From: G965261055 sp965261055 [NCBI: Fibrobacteria bacterium]
Lineage (GTDB): Bacteria > Fibrobacterota > Fibrobacteria > UBA11236
Assembly: GCA_965261055.1 (NCBI GenBank)
Contig: OZ253440.1
Location: 248,001-312,000, forward strand
DNA length: 64,000 bases
Direction of reading: 5' to 3'
In this document: positions 1-7,732 of the stretch, one piece after another
Position numbering within the stretch: position 1 is the first letter of the stretch
Layout of the letters: the number at the start of each line of letters is the position of its first letter
Notes under the pieces: generated by a model
The model's database searches: none
The model's input: the letters and a program-made list of their open reading frames with translations, nothing else
What the model was told of the DNA's origin: nothing
Made by a program: the position numbers and the translations under genes

Positions 1-735
1 TCAGATTATATTTTACCGTATAATGTACCCGCTAATGAATTTTATCATTTAGAAGGAAAGCCTTTTTCAAAAAGTAGAGGTTGGTATATTGATTTAGAAC
101 GATTTTTTTCTAAGTACCAAACAGATTCTATTCGTTATGCTATTGCTTCAAATGCTCCAGAGACGAAAGATAGTTCTTTTACTTGGAAACAGTTTCAAAG
201 TGCACATAATAGTGATCTTGCTGATACTTTAGGGAATTTCATAAATCGCGTTTTTGTCTTTACACATAAATATGCTGAGAATAAAGTTCCTTCAAGAAAA
301 GATTTAAGTATAACTGATAAGAATTTTTTAAAACAAATATCTGTTCAGTTGAAAAGTCTTCAAGAATGTTACGATGGTTTTCATTTGCGTAAAGCAACTA
401 GTCAAATTATGTTAATGGCTAGGGAGGGTAATAAGTTTTTTGATGAAAAAGCCCCTTGGAGTAGTAGAAAAACAAACATTCAGGATTGCTATAACACACT
501 GAATTTAAGTTTAGTTTTAATTTATAATTTAGCTTGTATCTTTTATCCTATTTTGCCTAATAAGGCTAAAGAATTATGGAAGATGCTGAATGTCTCTCAG
601 CCAAAAAATGTAGATTTCTCTTGTCAAGAATTATCCGTAAAGCATGAATTGGGAGAGTCTAAGGTGCTGTTTACTAAGATTACAGATGAAGAAATTGATG
701 AAGAAATGTCTTTATTAACAAATATGTCATCTTAA
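1..735 (+). CDS. metG: Methionyl-tRNA synthetase, C-terminal part (5' end outside window)
   Basis: The frame is open from base 1 to a TAA at 733-735 and gives 244 residues of a longer protein. Residues 20-27 read KPFSKSRG, the KMSKS-type ATP-binding loop of class I synthetases. The following ETKDSSFTW and LGNFINR segments are typical of the MetRS anticodon-binding helical domain, and of the subgroup that also includes archaeal and eukaryotic forms rather than the E. coli form. The enzyme charges tRNA-Met in the cytoplasm. Only about 220 residues follow the KMSKS loop, so the C-terminal OB-fold (Trbp111-like) dimerisation and tRNA-binding domain of E. coli MetRS appears to be absent. The N-terminal catalytic part lies upstream of the window. 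Confidence 0.93.
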   Translation, partial: SDYILPYNVPANEFYHLEGKPFSKSRGWYIDLERFFSKYQTDSIRYAIASNAPETKDSSFTWKQFQSAHNSDLADTLGNFINRVFVFTHKYAENKVPSRKDLSITDKNFLKQISVQLKSLQECYDGFHLRKATSQIMLMAREGNKFFDEKAPWSSRKTNIQDCYNTLNLSLVLIYNLACIFYPILPNKAKELWKMLNVSQPKNVDFSCQELSVKHELGESKVLFTKITDEEIDEEMSLLTNMSS

Positions 736-752
736 ATAGTTTATTCTGAAGT

Positions 753-1382
753 ATTGATATTTTTATAACAGAAACATTTCCAGTTGGTCCGCTTCAATGT
801 AATTGTACTTTATTGGGGAATCCTCACAGAAAAGACGGTTTGGTTATTGATCCAGGAGGAGACCCTGATTTGATTTTAGAAAAAGCCGATCAAATGGGAA
901 TCCAGATTAGAAATATTATCCACACACATGCTCATTTTGATCATATTTTAGCGGCAGGTGTCATACAAGAAAAAACAGGGGCAGCAATAGGTTTGCACCA
1001 AGATGATTTGTTCTTATGGAATTCTGTAGAACAGCAATGTAATTTATTTGGAATTTCTAATGAAGTGGTTTTGCCTAAGCCTGATTTCTACCTTGAAGAA
1101 TCAGATAGCTTGTGTTGTGAAGGTTTAGTCATTCACACTCCAGGGCATAGTCCAGGTTCTTTGTGTTTTTGGTTTGAATCTCAAAAATTGTTAATTGCAG
1201 GAGACACCCTTTTTAAATTGGGAATAGGGCGGACTGATTTATGGAAAGGTAATTTTAATGAAATACAAAGGAGTATTAAAGAAAAAATTTTTTGTTTGGA
1301 CGAATGTGCAAAAGTAATTACTGGACACGGTCCTAGTACAGTTCTAGGTTTTGAAAAAGAGAATAACTCTTTTTTAAATTAA
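753..1382 (+). CDS. MBL-fold (glyoxalase II-like) hydrolase
   Basis: A zinc-dependent metallo-beta-lactamase-fold hydrolase, probably cytoplasmic. It has the THAHFDH metal motif, TPGHSPGS with the next zinc histidine, the bridging aspartate in AGDTLF and a late GHGP histidine. This is the small single-domain hydroxyacylglutathione-hydrolase-like class; its substrate cannot be told from sequence. The start is a problem. The family's conserved N-terminus (here FPVGPLQCNC, about 777-806) lies upstream of the first conventional in-frame start (TTG at 813). The frame is closed by TGA at 747-749, and only ATT (753, 759) or ATA (765) codons lie between. I therefore extend to ATT 753 and infer a non-canonical start. 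It lies 17 bases after metG and may be co-transcribed with it. Confidence 0.85.
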   Translation: MDIFITETFPVGPLQCNCTLLGNPHRKDGLVIDPGGDPDLILEKADQMGIQIRNIIHTHAHFDHILAAGVIQEKTGAAIGLHQDDLFLWNSVEQQCNLFGISNEVVLPKPDFYLEESDSLCCEGLVIHTPGHSPGSLCFWFESQKLLIAGDTLFKLGIGRTDLWKGNFNEIQRSIKEKIFCLDECAKVITGHGPSTVLGFEKENNSFLN

Positions 1383-1394
1383 TTTGTATTTATT

Positions 1395-1904
1395 TTAGTT
1401 CTTCCTAGTGAGTTTAAGAACGATCGCAATAAAAAAAGTAATACAAGCTGCTACTAGACTAGAAAGTTGTACATTGTTTGTTTCAACTAGAAAAACGATG
1501 AAGACCATTAGAACAGTAGATACTTCATTCAAAGCTCTTAGATAATTAGACGATTTACTGAATTTAGAAATTTCTAATTTTTTTCGAATCGATCCGCAGT
1601 ACATGTGGTATCCCATTAAGAGAATGACTGCACAAAATTTAAATAGAAACCAAAGCTGAGAAGTTACGGACGGATTTAATACAATAAGCCAAATACCAAA
1701 AATTATGGAAGCAAGCATTGAAGGGTTTCCAATTCCTTTGAGTAATCTTCTTTCCATAGTAGATAATTGATTGCAGATTTCAGAAGATCCTGATTTTTCT
1801 TTGTTTTTTGCATGGTATACAAATAAGCGGACAAGATAGAGTAAGCTAGCCATCCAACATATGATGGAAAGGATATGTAGGGATTTTATGGAAAGGTAAA
1901 GCAT
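1395..1904 (-). CDS. hemJ: HemJ-type protoporphyrinogen IX oxidase (UPF0093 membrane protein)
   Basis: A 169-residue integral membrane protein with about four to five hydrophobic segments. Hallmarks of the HemJ/UPF0093 family are visible: KSLHI with His10, RLFVYHA with Arg26, MERRLL near residue 49, the GYHMYCG histidine in the third segment and RALNEVST before the last helices. HemJ oxidises protoporphyrinogen IX to protoporphyrin IX in haem synthesis in bacteria lacking HemG and HemY. It lies 12 bases downstream of the RND transporter on the same strand and so is probably read through from it. No other haem gene is nearby, so the neighbourhood does not help the assignment. Confidence 0.85.
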   Translation of the reverse strand: MLYLSIKSLHILSIICWMASLLYLVRLFVYHAKNKEKSGSSEICNQLSTMERRLLKGIGNPSMLASIIFGIWLIVLNPSVTSQLWFLFKFCAVILLMGYHMYCGSIRKKLEISKFSKSSNYLRALNEVSTVLMVFIVFLVETNNVQLSSLVAACITFFIAIVLKLTRKN

Positions 1905-1916
1905 ATTTAATTGGGT

Positions 1917-4900
1917 TTAGCGTGAACGGAACTTTGATAAGTTAGAAATTAAACTATATCTTAAGTGATAAGTTAGTGGTATGACAAATAGAACTAAAAT
2001 ACTAGAGAAGAACAGACCCCAAAGTAGGGCTATTGCCATTGGGGCAAGAAATGGCTCTTCACCGAAAATACCGTATGCTAAAGGAAAAAGTCCCGATAGT
2101 GTTGTTAAAGAGGTTAGTATAATAGGGCGAAGACGACTCTTAGCTCCATCTACAATTGCTTCAATTGGATTTCCGATATTTTCTATTAATGATTCATTGA
2201 TGAATTTAACTAAAATAAGAGAATCATTGACAATAACTCCAGTTAAAGCAATCATCCCTAACATAGGCATTAAACCGATAGGAACCTGATTTAAAAATAA
2301 CCCCCAAACTAAACCGACAAATGCGAAAGGAATAATAACCATTACCATAATAGGTTGCGTATAGTTCCTAAAAAAAATTACTAGAATAATTAATATTCCT
2401 AAAACAGTAAGGATTAGTGCAATTAAGACAGCGGAAAGCAATTCAGAATTTTCTTTGCGTGAACCCTCAAATTCAAAAGAAGCATTTGGATTCTTTTTTG
2501 AAATTTCATTTTGGATATGAGACTCTATTAAATTATTAAGGACTTCGCTGTTATACTCGTTGTCTTGTGTATTTTTAATTTGAGAAGAAACGCTGATAAA
2601 TTTTTTACCTTCTTTATGTTTAATACTTTTATAACTATTTTGAATGCGTATTTGAGCAAATTCTTTTAAAGAAATATTTTTACCAAATTTATTTTGAATT
2701 GGAATATTTTTAATACTAAAGTTAGATGATTTTGGATAGGTTACAATAATATCAATTTCATCATCATTGCCAATTATAGATTTTGTTGAAGAAGCTTTTC
2801 CTCCATCAATAGCGTATCTTAATTGAGTGGCTAAATTTCGTGTTGAGATTCCATATGAGGATGCTAAATTTTCATTAATGTCTAATACAATTTCTTTTTT
2901 ACTCGTTTCGTAAGAATTTTCGACTCCAATTGTGTTTTGTAATGTTTTAATATATTTTTCTAGTTCTTGAGAAATAGCAATTGTTTTATTGTAGTTAGGG
3001 TGAAAAATATTGATGTAAATAGGATCTTGTTGAGCGGGTCCTACAACCGTTTTACGAGCATCTAAAGAAACGAGTTTGTCTTTATGTTTTTCAAAAATTC
3101 TTTTACGGATAGGCTCAATTTTTTCAAAAAGTTCTTCTTGGCTAATTGTTAGATTAGGATTTAGAAATAATTGAATAAAACCTAAATTTGTCGCATATTT
3201 TAATTGAGAACCACCTTGAACAATATAACCAACAGAGGAAAAATATTCTCTGACATGTTCTTGAAGGGGTTTGATTTCTTTTTCAATATCGTCAATAATC
3301 TTTTCTGTCTGAATAAGGGTATTATTGCTTTTTCCTTGAACAACAAATTCGATTTCTTCTATTATATCTGGAAATAGAACGAAAGGTACTAAGTTTGTTT
3401 TAAATAAGACAATTACAGAAGTAAAACAAAGCAAGGCTAAAATGGAGAAATTTCTAAGAGGTTTTTTAAGAACGATAGTTAAAAAATGAGCGTATTTTTT
3501 TTGTAGAAGAACAAACCACTTTTTTTCACGTACTTGCTTATTTTTTTTATTGTAAGCGAGGTGACTTGGCAAGATAAAAATACATTCAAAGAACGAAGTA
3601 ATCATAGTTACAACGGTAACAATTGCTAATGTACCTAAAAAATCCCCCCAAATATCGGGAAGAGTGAGTAAAGGTAAAAAGGCGACACATGTTGTTCCTA
3701 CGGCAACAGCAATAGAACCTAGAACTTGGGAGGTTCCTTCAATGACTGCTTTTATAGGGCTCATCCCTTTTTCTTGTAGTCTATAAATATTCTCTCCAAC
3801 GACAATCGCATCATCTACAATCATTCCGATGACAATAATGAAGCCAAACATACTTATCATATTAATAGATATGCCCATAAAATTGGTTATGATTAATGCT
3901 GCACAAAATGAAATAGGGATACCCATTGTTGTCCAAAAGGTAGTACGTAAATCAAAAAATAAAATAAGACATAGAAAAACCAGAAGTAAACCAAAGGTCG
4001 CATTGCCCGATAAAACATTGAGTCTTCTTTTGACTACAAAGGAAATATCTTTAACACTGGAGATTTTAATCTCGGGTGGTAAAATTTGTTTAAATTCTTC
4101 TATGAGTTTGTAAGTATCATCGGCTATAGAGATGATATCACCAGAAGTTTTTTTAATGATATGGGCAAAAATTCCATTTTTTTGGTCTCGACGATGATAA
4201 GAAAGAATTTCTTCGTATCCCCATTTAACATCTGCAACATCCTTGATAGAAATTTCTTTACCGTTGTCATTAGAGCGAATAATTGTGTTTTTAATTTGCT
4301 CTAAATTTTGATATTCGCTAATTGTACGAATAAAGTAATCTTCTTTTTTTATAGTTAGTTTACCTGCTGGTAAATTAATATTTCTTTCTTGTACAGCTTT
4401 TACAAGATCGCTTAAATTTAATTGATTTTGTTTAAGTTTTTTAGGATTTCCTAAGATCCAAAGTTCTTTTTTACGGTATCCATCTTTTTTTACTTGGTCA
4501 ACACCTTCTAGTTTTTTGGCTTTTTCTTCAAATAGGTCAATGTAATGTCTAAGTTGATCTTCATCAGATCCAGAGAAGAAAACAGAGAGAACAGGAAGTT
4601 TATCATAAGAGATGTTTTCAACTAAAGGTTTGGAAGCACCTTCTGGTAATTTTGAAGAAATTATGTTAATTGCGTTCTGTAGTTCTTGGCGTATTGTTTT
4701 GGGATCTATATTAGATTTAGGGTCAATTTCAAAAGAAATAAGCGATTTGGATTCTTTAGATATTGAGTACAGATTTTTCTTGCCTTCCACATTGATAATA
4801 GCCTCTTCAATTTCTTTTGTAATTAATTTTTCGACTTCTGTTGGAGATCCACCAGGATAAATCGTTGAGATTGTTACAACTAAAACCTGAATATTAGGGA

Positions 4901-5009
4901 AACTTTCTTTTTTGGAATTTACAAAAGTGAAATAACCACCAGCTAAAATCATCAGAACGATTAAATTGGTTGTTTTCGCTTGTTTTAAAAAGAAAGAAAT
5001 GACGCTCAT
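1917..5009 (-). CDS. RND-family efflux transporter (AcrB/MdtB-like inner-membrane pump)
   Basis: The length of 1030 residues is normal for the hydrophobe/amphiphile-efflux RND family. The protein opens with one transmembrane helix and a periplasmic porter segment containing YPGGSPTEVE. The fourth transmembrane helix carries the proton-relay aspartate pair in GMIVDDAIVVGENI at about residue 398. The second half repeats the fold, with GVIVNDSLILV at the corresponding site. It would export small molecules across the envelope using the proton gradient, together with an outer-membrane channel. The TolC-like gene lies just upstream on the same strand, but no membrane-fusion (adaptor) gene is present, which is unusual for this class. 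Substrate is unknown. Confidence 0.95.
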   Translation of the reverse strand: MSVISFFLKQAKTTNLIVLMILAGGYFTFVNSKKESFPNIQVLVVTISTIYPGGSPTEVEKLITKEIEEAIINVEGKKNLYSISKESKSLISFEIDPKSNIDPKTIRQELQNAINIISSKLPEGASKPLVENISYDKLPVLSVFFSGSDEDQLRHYIDLFEEKAKKLEGVDQVKKDGYRKKELWILGNPKKLKQNQLNLSDLVKAVQERNINLPAGKLTIKKEDYFIRTISEYQNLEQIKNTIIRSNDNGKEISIKDVADVKWGYEEILSYHRRDQKNGIFAHIIKKTSGDIISIADDTYKLIEEFKQILPPEIKISSVKDISFVVKRRLNVLSGNATFGLLLVFLCLILFFDLRTTFWTTMGIPISFCAALIITNFMGISINMISMFGFIIVIGMIVDDAIVVGENIYRLQEKGMSPIKAVIEGTSQVLGSIAVAVGTTCVAFLPLLTLPDIWGDFLGTLAIVTVVTMITSFFECIFILPSHLAYNKKNKQVREKKWFVLLQKKYAHFLTIVLKKPLRNFSILALLCFTSVIVLFKTNLVPFVLFPDIIEEIEFVVQGKSNNTLIQTEKIIDDIEKEIKPLQEHVREYFSSVGYIVQGGSQLKYATNLGFIQLFLNPNLTISQEELFEKIEPIRKRIFEKHKDKLVSLDARKTVVGPAQQDPIYINIFHPNYNKTIAISQELEKYIKTLQNTIGVENSYETSKKEIVLDINENLASSYGISTRNLATQLRYAIDGGKASSTKSIIGNDDEIDIIVTYPKSSNFSIKNIPIQNKFGKNISLKEFAQIRIQNSYKSIKHKEGKKFISVSSQIKNTQDNEYNSEVLNNLIESHIQNEISKKNPNASFEFEGSRKENSELLSAVLIALILTVLGILIILVIFFRNYTQPIMVMVIIPFAFVGLVWGLFLNQVPIGLMPMLGMIALTGVIVNDSLILVKFINESLIENIGNPIEAIVDGAKSRLRPIILTSLTTLSGLFPLAYGIFGEEPFLAPMAIALLWGLFFSSILVLFVIPLTYHLRYSLISNLSKFRSR

Positions 5010-5013
5010 AATG

Positions 5014-5094
5014 TTATTTTATATTAGTTAAAATATCATTGTTTGTTCTTTTTTCAATGTTATTAGGTTGATTAAGAAGATTAAATAAGTACAT
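5014..5094 (-). other. Possible 26-codon small ORF in the leader of the RND gene
   Basis: In the 164-base gap between the tolC-like gene and the RND gene, the minus strand has an ATG at 5094 preceded directly by a stop codon, then 26 codons to a TAA at 5016-5014. The stop lies only 4 bases before the RND start codon. The predicted peptide is polar and Asn-rich, and its last residues (NDILTNIK) loosely resemble the end of the TolC-like protein (GDILNQYKI). It could be a translationally coupled leader, a duplicated gene end or chance. No clear ribosome binding site is visible. Confidence 0.2.
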
Positions 5095-5173
5095 TTAAAG
5101 GTTTCTGTAAATTATCTGACAGTTGATAACTGGTTGTTTAAAAGGAAAAAAAGGAAAAAGAAAATTTTCAAAA

Positions 5174-6631
5174 TTATATTTTATATTGATTCAAAATATC
5201 ACCACTTATTTTTTGCATTTCAACAACATTAAGTTGTAAACTTAAAGAAGTTTGAATTAGTGAATTTAAAGATTGTTGTAAATTATTTTGGCTATTGATA
5301 TAATCAACATAATTAATTTGACCTTGAAGGTATTTTTTGTGTAAAATTTTGTGGTGTTTTTGATTTAGAGTATAAATTTTCTGATAGGTTCTAATTTGTT
5401 TTTGATTTAACTTAAAATGGGAAAGTAGATTTCTTAAATTAGAGCGTATTAGATGTACATGTTTTTGTTTTTGAATTTTAGTTTGTTGAATTTGGTGTTT
5501 AAATTTTTTTGCTGAAGAGTAGTATCCTGATAGAGGAATCTCAAAAGTCCCATTAATAAAATACTCAAATCGACCGTTTAATCCTCTCTTATAAGATGAA
5601 AAAAGATCATCTTCACGACCACCTTTAAAGAGCTTAACTTCAAGATCCAATTTTGGGTAGACACTTTTTTTTGTAGCGGCAAGGTTTGTTTTATTGAGCT
5701 CCAATTGAGTTTTAATGCTTTTTAGGGATAAATCTACAGATAAAGTTTTAGACAAAATATTCTTGAATGAGTGTGGTTGTTTTAGTGTGATTTTTGAAAT
5801 AGATTTGGAGAACTTAATTCTTCCACTTTCTTTCAGGTTGAGTAAATTTAAAATATCCATCTCAATGGACTGCAGTTGATGTTGCTGTTTTTCTAATTGA
5901 TTTTGATTGTTTAGTAATGCTATATTTGCTTTATAGATATCCTGCTGTTCAATCGTACCTGTTTTAAGTTTTTTTTGCTGGAAACGCTCTATTTCTTGAT
6001 TGTTTTTAATTTGTTTCTTTAATGATTCAATTAGTTTTTTTTGGTGAGTGTAGTGTAAGAAAAGATTAATAGCTTGTTGTAATACAGTTTCTAGTTCTTT
6101 TTGATATTGTATTTGAGATAATTGAATGTGTTTATCATGTTGTTTTATAATAAGGTTTTGACCTCCGATTAAGCCATCCCTTAAGAGAGGTTGCTTAACG
6201 CTAACAAAATAACGAGAAGTCCAACGGTTAAGAGAAGAAGTGTTAGTTAAAGAGGAAAGACCATTAGGACTACTAGATAGTTCTGAGAATTCAAAATTTT
6301 GGACGCTTTCCAATCCAGCACTAAGTTGTGTATTTGTAGTAAAAAAAGGAGTCCAATTAAACTCTTGATTAAAATTAACATTTTTGCTAGTTGAAACAGC
6401 GGAAAGCTTCCTTTTGTTGAGTACGGTTCGGTAATTTGGAATGGTTCGTTGTAGGTAGGTTAAATTTTTATCTTCCTGAGCAAGTTGAAGGTCGTAGAAT
6501 TTTATTTTAAGGCTTAAGTTATTTGTTTGAACAGTTTTTAGAAAATCGCGGAGGGACTTAAAGTAGTGAGTTTGAGCTTGCAGATTAAGTACAAGAGATA
6601 GAGATATAAAAAAACTAATTATGTATATCAT
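5174..6631 (-). CDS. TolC-like outer-membrane efflux protein
   Basis: A 485-residue protein with an N-terminal signal peptide (hydrophobic residues 2-18, ending LQAQ). It has long, Gln- and Leu-rich amphipathic helices in two repeats, as in the OEP/TolC family that forms trimeric outer-membrane channels with a periplasmic coiled-coil tunnel. The stretch SVKQPLLRDGLIGGQN resembles the family's beta-strand and loop region. It is the first gene of a minus-strand group followed by the RND pump and hemJ, so the two transport proteins probably act together. The usual periplasmic adaptor gene is absent from the group. Overall similarity is one of pattern rather than of strong motifs. Confidence 0.85.
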   Translation of the reverse strand: MIYIISFFISLSLVLNLQAQTHYFKSLRDFLKTVQTNNLSLKIKFYDLQLAQEDKNLTYLQRTIPNYRTVLNKRKLSAVSTSKNVNFNQEFNWTPFFTTNTQLSAGLESVQNFEFSELSSSPNGLSSLTNTSSLNRWTSRYFVSVKQPLLRDGLIGGQNLIIKQHDKHIQLSQIQYQKELETVLQQAINLFLHYTHQKKLIESLKKQIKNNQEIERFQQKKLKTGTIEQQDIYKANIALLNNQNQLEKQQHQLQSIEMDILNLLNLKESGRIKFSKSISKITLKQPHSFKNILSKTLSVDLSLKSIKTQLELNKTNLAATKKSVYPKLDLEVKLFKGGREDDLFSSYKRGLNGRFEYFINGTFEIPLSGYYSSAKKFKHQIQQTKIQKQKHVHLIRSNLRNLLSHFKLNQKQIRTYQKIYTLNQKHHKILHKKYLQGQINYVDYINSQNNLQQSLNSLIQTSLSLQLNVVEMQKISGDILNQYKI

Positions 6632-6719
6632 AGAGAATGTTTGTTAGATAAGTCCTTATAGCGTATAATACAAAAATCCATATCTATAGACAATGTTTTA
6701 CCATTTTTTTAATATATGC

Positions 6720-6725
6720 TATAAT
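6720..6725 (+). promoter_or_regulatory. Possible TATAAT -10 element upstream of the SGNH lipoprotein gene
   Basis: A perfect TATAAT lies about 40 bases before the ATG at 6765, in the divergent gap between the tolC-like gene and the SGNH gene. A weak TTTACC occurs 17 bases upstream. In such AT-rich DNA the hexamer can arise by chance, so this is tentative. Confidence 0.25.
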
Positions 6726-6764
6726 TAGTGGAGAAATATTTGCTTTTGGTAAATTTCTAAATTT

Positions 6765-7535
6765 ATGAAGTACTTCTATTTGTATTTAACATTATTTTCT
6801 TTTTTTATTTCTTGTGGAGACGGAAGTGGAGATAATTGTATAAAGTATGCTGTTGTTGGAGCAAGCGATGCTTTAGCTTTTGGAGCGAGTTCTCCAAGTC
6901 AAGGTTATGTGTCGAAAATACAAGATTCTTTGAATTCGTTTTATTCTAGTCGTTCGCGTTCGGTTTGTGTGAGTAATTTTGGCGAATTACTTGCCAAAAC
7001 TGACTACTTTCAAGAGATAGAGGCTCACTTAGTAAACCGTATTGGTCCTGATATTATTACGATTTGGGCAGGAGGGAACGACTTTGTTTCTTATGTACCA
7101 GTACCCGTTTTCTCTAAAAATTTGCGTTTGTTATTTTCTAGAATCAAACAAAATAAAGATGCTGTAATTGCAGTTATGAATTTGCCAAATATGTTAAAGG
7201 TTCCTCGTGTTTTAGATGATGCTGTTGTTTTACAAGCTAAGGTTTTATTTCTTTTGATGAATAAATCACAGCCTTTTAAGAACGCAAGTGATTCATTAAT
7301 GTTATTTGAAAAATCAATGGATAGTAGTCTTATTTTGTTTGAAAAATTAGACTTAGACTACAGAGATTCTATTAATTCTATTGTTGAAGAATTTGAATAT
7401 AATTTGGTTAATTTGTATGATGTTAACTTTCCTCAAGAATTTATTTCTTCAGATGGGTTTCATCCTAATGACAAAGGATATGCACTAATGTCTGATTTGT
7501 TTCTAAAATCCTTAATTTCTAGCTTATCCAATTAA
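6765..7535 (+). CDS. SGNH/GDSL-type hydrolase, probable lipoprotein
   Basis: A 256-residue secreted esterase-like protein. The N-terminus is hydrophobic and ends FFISC with Cys17, a plausible though imperfect lipobox, so it is probably lipid-anchored. The SGNH blocks are present: block I reads VVGASDALAFG with the presumed nucleophile Ser34 (GAS instead of GDS), block III is GGND at about residues 102-105, and block V is SDGFHPND near residue 229 with the catalytic Asp and His. It likely hydrolyses an ester on a lipid or glycan outside the cytoplasm; the substrate is unknown. It is transcribed alone and divergently from the efflux group. No ribosome binding site is evident. Confidence 0.85.
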   Translation: MKYFYLYLTLFSFFISCGDGSGDNCIKYAVVGASDALAFGASSPSQGYVSKIQDSLNSFYSSRSRSVCVSNFGELLAKTDYFQEIEAHLVNRIGPDIITIWAGGNDFVSYVPVPVFSKNLRLLFSRIKQNKDAVIAVMNLPNMLKVPRVLDDAVVLQAKVLFLLMNKSQPFKNASDSLMLFEKSMDSSLILFEKLDLDYRDSINSIVEEFEYNLVNLYDVNFPQEFISSDGFHPNDKGYALMSDLFLKSLISSLSN

Positions 7536-7678
7536 ATATTGCTTTTAAAGTATTATATTATTATTATTTGTAATAAATTATTTATATGTTGTTTTTCTGT
7601 ACAAAATTAATCTAAACTTGTGGTAATTCCTCCATACAGTAAGAGCTTTGTATTTTTTACAACTATCTCTATCTCCCT

Positions 7679-7713
7679 TTTGTGATTAAATTTTTTATTT
7701 TACTTTACTTTTG
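7679..7713 (+). promoter_or_regulatory. Candidate FCB-type promoter for thrS operon (TTTG...TACTTTTG)
   Basis: TACTTTTG at 7706-7713 fits the TAnnTTTG -7 motif described for Bacteroidota promoters, with TTTG at 7679-7682. The 23-base spacing is longer than the usual 19-21, and the element lies 19 bases before the thrS ATG. The 197-base gap ahead of thrS shows no T-box or other riboswitch motif. Confidence 0.28.
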
Positions 7714-7732
7714 TTGACAACATTGGTTTCTT

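Noticed and set aside
1981-4860. Several 70-100-codon plus-strand frames opposite the RND gene
   Set aside because: They are shadows of a full-length conserved transporter on the other strand.
7536-7732. T-box or other riboswitch ahead of thrS
   Set aside because: No AGGGTGGNACCGCG-like T-box sequence and no convincing terminator/antiterminator pair in this short AT-rich gap.
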